Source: an uncultured Lachnospiraceae bacterium
Lineage (GTDB): Bacteria; Bacillota; Clostridia; Lachnospirales; Lachnospiraceae
Assembly: GCA_900555195.1 (NCBI GenBank)
Contig: USKC01000004.1
Coordinates: 1 to 32,585 of the forward strand
DNA: 32,585 bases
Direction: 5' to 3'
This document shows, piece after piece, positions 16,405 through 24,888 of the stretch. Each line of letters begins with the position of its first letter. Positions within the stretch are counted from its first letter, which is position 1. Below the pieces are notes generated by a model. That model had not been told where the DNA came from and searched no databases. It saw only the letters and a list, made by a program, of their open reading frames with translations. Made by a program: the position numbers and the translations under genes.

Positions 16405-18192
16405 ATGGAATTTACAGGAGTGTATCACAGGACATCGGAGCAGATGAGTTATGCTTTGAACGAAGATGAGCTGATCGTCAACCTGAAAACCGGCTATGAT
16501 GTAAAACGGGTATTTCTCCATCACGGAGACCCTTACGAAGCAGGTATCATGGGCGGCGGGGAGCGATGGACGGGAAAGAGGGAAGAGATCGTCTATAAAA
16601 AGAGACTCCGCCATCAGCTCTGGTGGACGACTACGCTGAAACCGGTCTATAAGCGCTGCAAATATTTCTTTGAACTGCATACCGAAGAGGAAGTCTGGTA
16701 TTATTTTGAAGACGGTTTTTTGACCAAAGAGCAGATGGAGATGGACGGAAGAATGCTCCAATGCTTCATCGTGCCCTGGATGAATCCGGCGGATGTGAAT
16801 CGGACGCCGGCCTGGGTGAATGAAACGGTCTGGTATCAGATCTTTCCGGATCGCTTCTGCCGCGGAACGGCGGAGGCGGATCGCCTGGCGCAAGGGGAGG
16901 GGCAGGATGGAACAGAGAAAGAGATCGTGCCCTGGAGAACCGGGCAGGTAACGAATCAGGAACGTTTCGGAGGCAATCTGGAAGGAATTCGTCAGAAGCT
17001 TCCATACCTGGCCGGACTGGGAATCACAGGTATCTACCTGAATCCGATCATGGAAGCGGACTCCAACCATAAGTATGATACGAAGGATTATACCCGCATC
17101 GATCCGCACTTTGGAACCAATGAAGATTTTGCCAGATTGGTTCGGGAGGCCCATGGACATGGGATCCGGATCATGGTGGACGCAGTATTCAATCACTGCG
17201 GACGCAGGTTCGCGCCCTGGCTGGATGTGCTGAAATATAAAGAAAAATCGGCCTATGCGGACTGGTTCATGATTCGGGATTGGGAAGGTCTGGAAAAACA
17301 AGAGGATACCCGTGACGGACGGTTTTATTCCTTTGCATTTGCGGACTGGATGCCGAAGCTGAACACCAATAACGAAGAAGTGATCGATTATTTCTGCCGG
17401 GTATGCGAGGGCTGGATACGCGAATTCGATATTGACGGCATCCGTTTTGACGTGGGCAATGAGGTATCTCACCGCTTCCTGAAACGGATCAGGGAACGTC
17501 TGCATGCGCTGAAGCCGGATCTGTATCTTCTGGGAGAAATCTGGCATGATGCCAGCCAGTGGCTTGCCGGGGATGAGTATGACTCCGTGATGAATTATCC
17601 TCTGATGAGCGGTATTCATGATTTCTTCCTGGACAAGGGAATGGACAAAGAGGAGTTTGAATACATGGTGAACCGCTGTTATACCATGTACATGCAGCAG
17701 AACAACAATGTAATGTTTAATTTGCTGGACTCCCATGATACGGAGCGGCTGATGAACCGTTTCCATGACCTGGACATGTTCTATCAGCAGCTGGCCGTGC
17801 TGTTTACCATGCCGGGAAGCCCTTGCATTTTCTATGGAACGGAGATCGCTATGGAAGGCGGGCATGATCCGGACTGCCGCCGCTGCATGCCCTGGCAGGA
17901 ACTGGACAGGCCGGACAGCCAGGAAAAGATTCAGGCCGTCCGGACCCTGATTTCACTCAGGCGCAGGGAAGAGGCCTGCAGAAGCCTGTATTTCCATTTC
18001 CCCGGAAGATATAAAGAACGGCGCTGCGTGGAATACATTAAGCTGGACTCTGCCAACCGCAAAATTGAAATCCTGCTGAACTGCGGGGAAGAAGAGATTC
18101 AGGTGGAAGAAGGAACAGAAGTGCTTTTCTGCCGGAATTATGCGGATGGCATTCTGGGAAAGAACGGCACGCTGATCCAGCGCAAACCATAA
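16405..18192 (+). CDS. GH13 alpha-glycosidase (neopullulanase/cyclomaltodextrinase-like)
   Basis: Intracellular glucan hydrolase of 595 residues. The ATG at 16405 has GGAGGTAG overlapping the malQ stop. An N-terminal beta domain (about 1-130) like the GH13_20 N domain precedes the catalytic barrel (WYQIFPDRFCRG). Conserved regions are DAVFNHCG, GIRFDVGNE (Asp349), LLGEIWHDA (Glu378) and LLDSHDTERL (Asp445). The N domain plus barrel layout fits cyclomaltodextrinase, neopullulanase or maltogenic amylase; the exact specificity cannot be read from sequence. Last gene of the operon; the 41 bp before the convergent lipoprotein gene hold no clear terminator. Confidence 0.93.
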   Translation: MEFTGVYHRTSEQMSYALNEDELIVNLKTGYDVKRVFLHHGDPYEAGIMGGGERWTGKREEIVYKKRLRHQLWWTTTLKPVYKRCKYFFELHTEEEVWYYFEDGFLTKEQMEMDGRMLQCFIVPWMNPADVNRTPAWVNETVWYQIFPDRFCRGTAEADRLAQGEGQDGTEKEIVPWRTGQVTNQERFGGNLEGIRQKLPYLAGLGITGIYLNPIMEADSNHKYDTKDYTRIDPHFGTNEDFARLVREAHGHGIRIMVDAVFNHCGRRFAPWLDVLKYKEKSAYADWFMIRDWEGLEKQEDTRDGRFYSFAFADWMPKLNTNNEEVIDYFCRVCEGWIREFDIDGIRFDVGNEVSHRFLKRIRERLHALKPDLYLLGEIWHDASQWLAGDEYDSVMNYPLMSGIHDFFLDKGMDKEEFEYMVNRCYTMYMQQNNNVMFNLLDSHDTERLMNRFHDLDMFYQQLAVLFTMPGSPCIFYGTEIAMEGGHDPDCRRCMPWQELDRPDSQEKIQAVRTLISLRRREEACRSLYFHFPGRYKERRCVEYIKLDSANRKIEILLNCGEEEIQVEEGTEVLFCRNYADGILGKNGTLIQRKP

Positions 18193-18233
18193 GCGGTTCG
18201 CAGGGGAGGCTTGCGGGGGACGGTTCAAAGGAA

Positions 18234-19478
18234 CTATTCGGCCAGAAGCCATTCCGGAATTCGGTCATTTTCCGAAGGAAGCATTTGATTGGAGACGTAT
18301 TCAAAGGAACCATCCTCAAGAGGACGAATGGTAACCTGGTGGGAAAATGCGTTGGAAAGATGCCCTGCCGGCCAGACAGCCTGGACGGTATAGGTGAGCG
18401 TTCCATCGTCATTTTCCTCACAGGCGACAGCTTCCGGATAGGGGTTGTTAGGGGAACTGGCGCTTTCACTGAAAGGCCGGGTATGATATTCATAGGAACC
18501 GGCATCCTCAAGATACAGCGTATTCTGCCGGAGCGTGTTCTGATCGATGTGAAAATAGTTCATGAGAACCGTCTCATACACTGCGGCGGGCACTTCATAG
18601 ACGGATTCTTCCACTGTTTTTTCATAGGGGGAAGGAGAGCCGTATACATAGGGGTAGAGGATGGTGAATAGATCGTCAAAACGGAGCACATCAAAATGCG
18701 CTTCATCCCAATCCTGCAGGAAAAGATTGTTGGAGCCATACTCTACGGGCCGGAAATAAAGCAGATTGGCTTCCCGAAGGGATTCATCCAGCGGCTTTAG
18801 ACGGATGGCCGTATATCCGGGCGCTCCGTCGTATCCGTCGGGGAATTCTTCCTCAAAGAAAAGGTATCCGTCCTGCGTATAGGTCCATGCATGCGCTTCA
18901 TGAGAACTTTGATAGGAAATACGGGGAACGCCGTTATTCCAGCTTAAGACATTTCGATTCACCTGCACGCTTCCTTCTTGGCTGACGAGATTGAAGCAAA
19001 TGAAACCCCCGTCTTCCTGAATGGAGAAAAAAGTGACCTCTCCATCTTTTCCCATCTCCACATTCCGACAGAATTCTTCCAAAGGTTCCGGGTTGGCCAT
19101 ATCGATCCGATTCTGATTTTCTGAATCCGTCACGCTGATGCCATACTCCGCCAAACGTTCCATGATGGCGCGGATCGTATCCAGAGAACGCAGTGTGTTG
19201 GTCTGTACAGCCTCTTCATAAATATCCTGATACAACCCCGCCACCTCTTCATAACCGCCGTCGGTAGCGGAAGAACGTTCGGCCGCCGGACCCTGGTTCC
19301 CTCCCACAGCATAAGCCGCGGGTTCCGCCGAATCGTCCGCTGCCCCCGCAGATGCTTCAATCCCCGCACTTTCAGCGCTGCTCCCTGCCCCGTCTGCCTC
19401 CCCGCAGCCCGCAAAGAACAGGGACAGAATCAAAACAATACCAGAATAAAAAAGCAATGAATGATGTATTCGGCTCAT
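18234..19478 (-). CDS. Lipoprotein of unknown function (possibly DUF6070-like)
   Basis: A 414-residue predicted lipoprotein. The ATG at 19478 is preceded by AGGAGGGTG 6 bases upstream. The N-terminus is a membrane segment ending in the lipobox FAGC (Cys25), then a long Ala/Ser/Glu/Gly-rich linker (about 26-75). The remainder is an acidic, aromatic-rich extracellular domain with no catalytic motif I recognise. It resembles lipoproteins common in Lachnospiraceae that I associate with the DUF6070 name, but I cannot confirm this. It is convergent with the maltodextrin operon and has its own promoter, so no functional link is implied. Confidence 0.8.
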   Translation of the reverse strand: MSRIHHSLLFYSGIVLILSLFFAGCGEADGAGSSAESAGIEASAGAADDSAEPAAYAVGGNQGPAAERSSATDGGYEEVAGLYQDIYEEAVQTNTLRSLDTIRAIMERLAEYGISVTDSENQNRIDMANPEPLEEFCRNVEMGKDGEVTFFSIQEDGGFICFNLVSQEGSVQVNRNVLSWNNGVPRISYQSSHEAHAWTYTQDGYLFFEEEFPDGYDGAPGYTAIRLKPLDESLREANLLYFRPVEYGSNNLFLQDWDEAHFDVLRFDDLFTILYPYVYGSPSPYEKTVEESVYEVPAAVYETVLMNYFHIDQNTLRQNTLYLEDAGSYEYHTRPFSESASSPNNPYPEAVACEENDDGTLTYTVQAVWPAGHLSNAFSHQVTIRPLEDGSFEYVSNQMLPSENDRIPEWLLAE

Positions 19479-19523
19479 AACACCCTCCTGCCAGTACCCC
19501 CTCTGGCCGCATCCGTTTTTCTC

Positions 19524-19552
19524 ATTATACTATCTCCATACCATTCCTTCAA
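19524..19552 (-). promoter_or_regulatory. Promoter of the lipoprotein gene
   Basis: On the minus strand, TTGAAG (19547-19552) and TATAAT (19524-19529) are 17 bp apart, about 45 bp before the lipoprotein start. Confidence 0.7.
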
Positions 19553-19632
19553 ACAAAATAACCGATGCCAGAAGCCAAGAACCGACAGACTGCGGGCAGC
19601 AGCTTCGGATATCCACGGTCTGTGATTCCCGG

Positions 19633-19661
19633 TTGAGTATCCGGAATAAATCCACTATAAT
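19633..19661 (+). promoter_or_regulatory. Promoter of the oligoendopeptidase-exonuclease operon
   Basis: TTGAGT (19633-19638) and a perfect TATAAT (19656-19661) are separated by 17 bp, 34 bp before the start codon. Confidence 0.75.
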
Positions 19662-19695
19662 AAGGTCATAGTAGTCAGGAAGAGGAGGATAGACT

Positions 19696-21378
19696 ATGAA
19701 GTTTCATGATATGCCCTATGAACGGGTGGATTTTGATCAGGTGGAGAAAGCGTTTGAGGAATTGAAGAAATCCTTTGCGGCGGCGAGAAGCGCAGAGGAA
19801 CAATTTGAGATACATCAGAAATACTATGAACTAAGAACCAGGACGGATACGATGATTACCCTTGCCCAGATACGGCATGATGGGGATGTGACGGATGCAT
19901 TCTATAATGCGGAACAGGATTATTATGATCAGATGGGGCCTAAGTACAGCAACATGATTATTGAATATCAGAAACTTCTGTATGAATCTCCCTATAGGGA
20001 CGGGCTGGAGGAGCGGATCGGCCGCGTCGCCTTCAAGAATATGGAGCTGGCGCGTAAATCCATGCAGGAGAAGCTGATCCCGCTGGTACAGGAAGAGAAT
20101 GCGCTTGCCACCTCTTATGAGAAGCTTGTGGCGGCGGCCAGGATTGAATGGGATGGCCAGACGCTGAATCTGTCCCTCTTAAAGCCTTATCTGAAAAATC
20201 CGGATCGGAACATCCGGCGGAAGGCGTGGGAGAAGTTTTCCGCTTTTTTCCGCATACATCAGCAGGAATTGGATGAAATCTATGATAAGCTGGTGAAGAA
20301 CCGTACCCTTCAGGCCAAAGAACTTGGATATGAGAATTATGTGGAGCTGGGCTATATGCGGATGAGCCGCAACTGCTATACGCGGCAGCAGGTGGAGGAT
20401 TTTCGGAATCAGGTGAAGAAGGACTTCGTCCCGTTTGTGGAGAAGCTGCATGAGGAAAGAAGGAAGCGTCTGGGGCTTGAGAAGCTTTCTTACATTGACG
20501 AAGGCGTTTATTATAAAGAGGGAAATCCGGCGCCCATAGGAACGCCCGAAGAAATCCTGGAAGCAGGAAGAAACATGTACGAAGAGTTGTCCCCGGAGAC
20601 AAAAGAGTTCTTTGATTTCATGATGGACAACGGCCTTTTTGATGTGTTGGGGCGCAAGAATAAGCGCGTGGGCGGCTATATGACCTATCTTCCCCTGTAT
20701 CAGGCCCCGTTTATTTTTGCCAATTTCAATGGAACCAGCGGGGATGTGGATGTGATCACACATGAATGCGGACATGCGTTTCAGGGGTATCTGGCAGGGA
20801 AGGATCCGATCATGGAACATGCGGATATCACGATGGAGACAGCGGAATGCCATTCCATGTCCATGGAATTTTTCACCGAGAAATGGATGGATCGGTTCTT
20901 CGGGAACGGGGCGGACGCTTACCGCCGGATGCATCTTGAGGATGCGTGCATGTTTATCCCTTATGGCTGCATGGTGGATGAATTCCAGCATATCATTTAT
21001 GAGAATCCGGAACTGACCCCGCTTCAGCGCAAAGAGGTCTGGCGCAGCCTGGAAAAGGAATATAAGCCGCATCTGGACTATGAGGGAGATCCGTTCTTTG
21101 GAAAAGGCGGATACTGGCAGCAGCAGCATCATATCTACAGCGTACCGTTTTATTACATTGACTATGTGATCGCACAGACGGTGGCGTTTGAATACAAACT
21201 TTGGATGGATGAAGATTATAAGGCTGCCTGGCAGAGTTATCTGAAGCTCTGTAAACTTTCAGCTTCAGATTTCTTCACCAATATGATACCTGAGGTGGGG
21301 CTGAAGCTGCCCTTTGAAGCGGGCTGCATGAAGGAGATGGCGGAGAAACTGGAAAAGAAGCTGATGAAAGAAGTATAA
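19696..21378 (+). CDS. M3-family zinc oligoendopeptidase
   Basis: Cytoplasmic metallopeptidase of 560 residues, expected to cleave short peptides. The ATG at 19696 follows AGAGGAGG. The zinc site is THECGHAFQGY (His356, Glu357, His360) with the third ligand Glu384 in METAECHSMSMEF, the usual M3 spacing. A long helical N-terminal part (about 1-330) forms the typical substrate channel. The C-terminal YSVPFYYIDYVIAQTVAFE is another M3 hallmark. The next gene begins at or just after its stop codon, so both are co-transcribed. It is PepF-like in class but shorter than classical PepF, so I leave the symbol empty. Confidence 0.93.
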   Translation: MKFHDMPYERVDFDQVEKAFEELKKSFAAARSAEEQFEIHQKYYELRTRTDTMITLAQIRHDGDVTDAFYNAEQDYYDQMGPKYSNMIIEYQKLLYESPYRDGLEERIGRVAFKNMELARKSMQEKLIPLVQEENALATSYEKLVAAARIEWDGQTLNLSLLKPYLKNPDRNIRRKAWEKFSAFFRIHQQELDEIYDKLVKNRTLQAKELGYENYVELGYMRMSRNCYTRQQVEDFRNQVKKDFVPFVEKLHEERRKRLGLEKLSYIDEGVYYKEGNPAPIGTPEEILEAGRNMYEELSPETKEFFDFMMDNGLFDVLGRKNKRVGGYMTYLPLYQAPFIFANFNGTSGDVDVITHECGHAFQGYLAGKDPIMEHADITMETAECHSMSMEFFTEKWMDRFFGNGADAYRRMHLEDACMFIPYGCMVDEFQHIIYENPELTPLQRKEVWRSLEKEYKPHLDYEGDPFFGKGGYWQQQHHIYSVPFYYIDYVIAQTVAFEYKLWMDEDYKAAWQSYLKLCKLSASDFFTNMIPEVGLKLPFEAGCMKEMAEKLEKKLMKEV

Positions 21379-21384
21379 GTGCGA

Positions 21385-22353
21385 ATGAATTATATCGTAT
21401 TGGACCTGGAATGGAACCAGGGCAATGAAGAAAAGGAAAAGCAGTTGAAAGAGCTCCCATTTGAAATCATAGAGATTGGAGCAATCCGATTGAATGGCCA
21501 GATGGAGCAGAGTGGGACGTTTCATGAAATCGTCCGGCCTCAGGTATACCGGGAAATGCATCATATGACCAGACAGCTCCTTCATATGGACATGAAGGAG
21601 CTCATGGGAGGACGGAATTTCCCTGAGGTGATGCAAAGCTTCCTGGACTGGTGCGGGCAGGATGGAGGAGAATACTGCTTTGCCACCTGGGGCCCTCAGG
21701 ATCTGACGGAACTGCAGCGCAATATGAGATACTTTGGCATGGAGCCGCTGGGAAGCGGCCCCATTAAGTATTATGATATTCAGAAGCTGTTCGGCCTTGC
21801 CTTTGAAGAAGGAAAGAGCAGAAGGAATCTGGAATATGCCGTGGATTATCTGAATATTCCGAAAGACAGCGCCTTTCACAGGGCGCAGAGCGATGCCTAT
21901 TATGCGGCAAGGGTCTTTGAGCGGATCAAGGATCCGCAGGTGCTTGCGAAAGTGTCCTTTGACAGCTTTCAGACGCCCAGAACCAGGCAGGAAGAGATTC
22001 ATATCGTTTTTGAAGACTATGCGAAGTACATTTCCAGGCCTTTTCCGGATAAAGCGCAGCTTCTTTCGGACAAAGAGGTGGCAGCGACCAGATGCTATTT
22101 GTGCCACAGGAATCTGAAACGGAAGATTAAATGGTTTACGCCGAACGGCAAACATTATTACAGCGTTTCTTACTGCGCCAAGCATGGATATATGAAGGGG
22201 AAAATCCGCATCCGGAAGGCGGAGGATGCAGGAGTGTATGCGGTAAAGACCATGAAATTTATCACAGAAGAGCAGGCGGCCGAGATCTTTGCCAAAAAAG
22301 AGCGGGCCGCCTGGCAGAAACGGCAGAAGAGAAAAAAGGAAGCGCAGAGCTAA
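21385..22353 (+). CDS. DEDDh 3'-5' exonuclease with C-terminal Cys/His module
   Basis: A predicted DnaQ/RNase T-fold exonuclease of 322 residues. The catalytic acids are DLEWNQ (Asp7, Glu9), Asp106 in GPQDLTEL, and HRAQSD (His165, Asp170), which defines the DEDDh class. After about residue 230 comes a basic region with CYLC (Cys237, Cys240) and YCAKH (Cys264, His267), which could bind zinc. The start is uncertain: ATG 21385 gives the conserved-looking MNYIVLDLEWNQ, while a GTG at 21379 directly abuts the upstream stop and has a weak AAAGAAG site at better spacing. It overlaps the convergent carboxypeptidase gene by 4 bp. DNA or RNA substrate is undetermined. Confidence 0.88.
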   Translation: MNYIVLDLEWNQGNEEKEKQLKELPFEIIEIGAIRLNGQMEQSGTFHEIVRPQVYREMHHMTRQLLHMDMKELMGGRNFPEVMQSFLDWCGQDGGEYCFATWGPQDLTELQRNMRYFGMEPLGSGPIKYYDIQKLFGLAFEEGKSRRNLEYAVDYLNIPKDSAFHRAQSDAYYAARVFERIKDPQVLAKVSFDSFQTPRTRQEEIHIVFEDYAKYISRPFPDKAQLLSDKEVAATRCYLCHRNLKRKIKWFTPNGKHYYSVSYCAKHGYMKGKIRIRKAEDAGVYAVKTMKFITEEQAAEIFAKKERAAWQKRQKRKKEAQS

Positions 22354-23870
22354 AAATCATCTTTGGTATAGCGGTCAAAATTGATATAATCCTGCTTTTT
22401 GCGGATTTTGCGGCGCCGCTTCTCCTTCTTCTTTGTGGAAAAGCTGTATTCCCGAATAAGCGTGATGAGCCAGAATAGAATCCAGAGAAACAGGAATATT
22501 CCTATCGCGCCAAGAACCACATGGAGAATGTTGATGTAGATGCGATCGGTGTCGGAAGATGTTCCGTCCCCTCCCGTCCCTACAGCGACAGGCAGGGAAT
22601 TCTGAGAAGGATCACCGGCCTCCTGACCGGCAATTTCCACAGAGGCGCTTCCTACATATACGCCGTTATAAGTGAATTCTATCACGGCGGCCGAGCCGTT
22701 TTCCTGTGCGTCTTCATAGCTGAGCGTGGATACCGCGTCTTCATATTCCGCTGTATTCGGAAGAATGATGACGTCGGACGGATTGATGGATAGGATAGGG
22801 GTAGAGTTGCCGAACACATCGCTGTCTGACTCAAAGAAACTGTTGTTGCCCACCGTATAAGAGGTATCCTCATCCGCCACATTCACCATATGGAAGTTGC
22901 TGAAGCCATAGTTGAACAGATCTATGGTATCCGTGAACTGGGACGGAGATTCTTCCTTCATGACCACGCATATGAGTTTCATGCCGTCTTTCTGGGCGCA
23001 GGATACCAATGTCTGACGGGCTTCGGAGGTATAGCCTGTTTTGCTCCCCACCAGATATTCATAAGCATATTCTTTTCCCGGAAGCAGCTGATTGCGCGAT
23101 GTGACATAGAGTTCTTCACTGACAGTTGCTGAACGGGGAATGATATAATTGGCAGTGCTGGAGATCTTACAGAGCATATCGTTGTCAAAGAATGCCCGTG
23201 CGATCAATGCCATATCATAAGCAGAGGTATAATGATTCTCATCATGGATGCCGTTGGTAGTTACAAAATGAGAATCTACGCATCCCAGCTGTGCTGCCCG
23301 TTCATTCATTAGTTCCGCAAAGGCTTCCATGCTTCCACTGATATGTTCTCCCAGTGCATTGGCCGCTTCATTGGCGGAACCAACCAGCAGTCCGTATAGA
23401 GACTGCTCAACAGTGATCTGTTCCCCTGCCTTGATTCCAATGTTGGAATCGGTACGCCAGTCAATACTATTGACAGCTTCGTTGGAATAGGTGACCACAT
23501 CATCCAGAGGACATTGTTCAATAGCGATCAACCCTGTCAGAATTTTGGTAATGCTGGCAGGATAGAGATGGTCATGGATATTCTTTGCATATAGAATGGT
23601 TCCTGTCTTAGCTTCCATAAGAATGGCTGACTGTGCACCAAGCTGCGGGCCCAAGGGCCAGTTTTCCCATTCGTTGGATTCAACTGCCATCTCTTTGCGA
23701 GCTTCCGCCTCCGACTGATAGTCCGCCTCCGCGGCCTTAACAGGAAAGGAAAGGGAAGAAACGAGAAATAGGATGGCGGCCAGAAGGAGAGGAAAAGTCT
23801 GGCATTTTATTTGGAGCTTTCTGAAAGAATTCTGATAGCATTCTTTTTTATTACACATCTTTTGAAACAA
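22350..23870 (-). CDS. Serine-type D-Ala-D-Ala carboxypeptidase (S11) with C-terminal membrane anchor
   Basis: Penicillin-binding protein of the DacA/DacF type that trims the terminal D-Ala from peptidoglycan stem peptides outside the cell. It is 506 residues from the TTG at 23870, chosen because AGAAGGG lies 9 bases upstream; the first ATG (23858) has no ribosome site. A signal segment (about 24-47) precedes the catalytic domain with SITK (Ser106, Lys109), SAN (165-167) and KTG (277-279). A C-terminal beta domain, a Gly/Ser/Asp linker and a transmembrane helix (about 446-472) follow, ending in a very basic cytoplasmic tail (KKKEKRRRKIRKK). Tail-to-tail overlap of 4 bp with the exonuclease gene. 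Confidence 0.94.
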   Translation of the reverse strand: MFQKMCNKKECYQNSFRKLQIKCQTFPLLLAAILFLVSSLSFPVKAAEADYQSEAEARKEMAVESNEWENWPLGPQLGAQSAILMEAKTGTILYAKNIHDHLYPASITKILTGLIAIEQCPLDDVVTYSNEAVNSIDWRTDSNIGIKAGEQITVEQSLYGLLVGSANEAANALGEHISGSMEAFAELMNERAAQLGCVDSHFVTTNGIHDENHYTSAYDMALIARAFFDNDMLCKISSTANYIIPRSATVSEELYVTSRNQLLPGKEYAYEYLVGSKTGYTSEARQTLVSCAQKDGMKLICVVMKEESPSQFTDTIDLFNYGFSNFHMVNVADEDTSYTVGNNSFFESDSDVFGNSTPILSINPSDVIILPNTAEYEDAVSTLSYEDAQENGSAAVIEFTYNGVYVGSASVEIAGQEAGDPSQNSLPVAVGTGGDGTSSDTDRIYINILHVVLGAIGIFLFLWILFWLITLIREYSFSTKKKEKRRRKIRKKQDYINFDRYTKDDF

Positions 23871-23951
23871 GACGCTTATCCCTTCTTACTTTTAGAATTC
23901 AGAACGGCTATTTTTATGCGGTTCTGTTATTAAGTTTATCGAATCTACCTT

Positions 23952-23980
23952 ATCATACACTATCCAGACGTTGAAATTAA
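23952..23980 (-). promoter_or_regulatory. Possible promoter of the carboxypeptidase gene
   Basis: On the minus strand TATGAT (23952-23957) is preceded at 17 bp by TTAATT (23975-23980). The -10 is good but the -35 is weak. It is about 82 bp before the TTG start; the rest of this AT-rich gap shows nothing better. Confidence 0.35.
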
Positions 23981-24012
23981 GAGATTTAAGAAAAAATTTA
24001 CAAATTTGCTTA

Positions 24013-24087
24013 CAGTTCAGGCACCCCCTTCGGAAGGAGCCAGGCACGCACGCCCTTTGGACCCTTCCGAAGGGGGTGTCTGAACTG
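24013..24087 (+). repeat. Long near-perfect hairpin between dac and tetR genes
   Basis: Two 25-nt arms (24013-24037 and 24063-24087) are complementary except for one position, which becomes a G-U pair in plus-strand RNA. They enclose a 25-nt GC-rich loop. Each arm contains its own small inverted repeat (CCTTCGGAAGG and CCTTCCGAAGG). There is no T-tract on either side, so it does not look like an ordinary terminator. It sits about 40 bp ahead of the tetR promoter and may be a dispersed palindromic repeat or a structured RNA. Confidence 0.8.
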
Positions 24088-24125
24088 GTACAGGTTGTTT
24101 CCAATTTCATACATTGGCTGGCGGC

Positions 24126-24154
24126 TTGATGGGACGCAGGGGATATGGTATGAT
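24126..24154 (+). promoter_or_regulatory. Promoter of the TetR-type regulator gene
   Basis: TTGATG (24126-24131) and TATGAT (24149-24154) are 17 bp apart, 35 bp before the ATG. Confidence 0.6.
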
Positions 24155-24189
24155 GGGGCATATTGGGAAGCGTGCAGGCGGAGGGGTAC

Positions 24190-24849
24190 ATGAACAATAA
24201 ATTTTTTGATGCGGCAAAGGAAAAACAGGATCGGATCATCAATGCGGCGCTGCAGGTGTTCGCTGTAAATGGCTATAGGCATGCCAGCACGGATGAGATT
24301 GTCAGAATCGCCGGGATCAGCAAAGGGCTTCTTTTCCATTATTTTGGTAGCAAGCTGGGGTTATATTCTTTTTTATATGATTACAGCACCAAGTTTATGC
24401 GGCTGGAACTGTCTAGGGATACGGAGGGCATACAGACGGATTACTTCACCCTCAAACGGGGCGTGGAGACGGCCAGGATGCGGGTATACAGGAAGTATCC
24501 TTATATGCGCAGATTTTTGGACGGCGCAGAGCGGGAGGACTGTGAGGAAGCAATGGAGGCGGTTGAGGCGCTCCGGATGGAATACGGCGAATGGATGCGC
24601 GCTCTGATGGAACGGGCGGATTATCGCGTCCTGGAAAGGAAAGCGGATCTGGTCAGGGCGGTGAAGGCCATTGATTATACGCTGGAAGGGGTTACGGAAG
24701 AGTACAGTCTCAGGCCGGACTATACGCCGGAAGGGCTGTATGAGGAGATCATGGCCTGTCTGGATATGTTTGAAAGGCTGTTTGCGCCGGATGAGGCGGG
24801 AAAAAGAGCAGAAGAAAAGATGGAGGAACAAGCCGAACAGCCGGGATGA
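24190..24849 (+). CDS. TetR/AcrR-family transcriptional regulator
   Basis: One-component DNA-binding regulator of 219 residues. The ATG at 24190 follows GGAGGGG; an in-frame TTG at 24163 would fall at the predicted transcription start and is unlikely. The N-terminal helix-turn-helix is typical: IINAALQVFAVNGYRHASTD, then EIVRIAGISKGLLFHYFGSK (residues about 15-57). The C-terminal ligand domain is helical and rich in charged residues, with no signature for a particular effector. No efflux pump or obvious target gene adjoins it; the flanking genes are convergent or divergent, so its regulon is unknown. Its stop codon lies within its terminator hairpin. Confidence 0.9.
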   Translation: MNNKFFDAAKEKQDRIINAALQVFAVNGYRHASTDEIVRIAGISKGLLFHYFGSKLGLYSFLYDYSTKFMRLELSRDTEGIQTDYFTLKRGVETARMRVYRKYPYMRRFLDGAEREDCEEAMEAVEALRMEYGEWMRALMERADYRVLERKADLVRAVKAIDYTLEGVTEEYSLRPDYTPEGLYEEIMACLDMFERLFAPDEAGKRAEEKMEEQAEQPG

Positions 24850-24869
24850 ATCCGTTTCCCGGCTGTTTT
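24836..24869 (+). terminator. Terminator of the tetR gene
   Basis: AACAGCCGGGA (24836-24846) and TCCCGGCTGTT (24857-24867) form a perfect 11-bp stem with a 10-nt loop, followed by T residues. The loop contains the tetR stop codon. The convergent DUF6062-like gene ends 20 bp further on. Confidence 0.8.
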
Positions 24870-24888
24870 GGCGAGCGGCTTTGAGCCA

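Noticed and set aside
14943..17865. Long minus-strand frames opposite malQ and the GH13 hydrolase
   Set aside because: The plus-strand genes carry complete catalytic motif sets; the opposite frames show no family features and are codon-bias shadows.
18193..18233. Search for a terminator between the maltodextrin operon and the convergent lipoprotein gene
   Set aside because: Only a 7-bp stem with a mismatch and no T-run is present (around GCAAACC and GGTTCGC), too weak to call.
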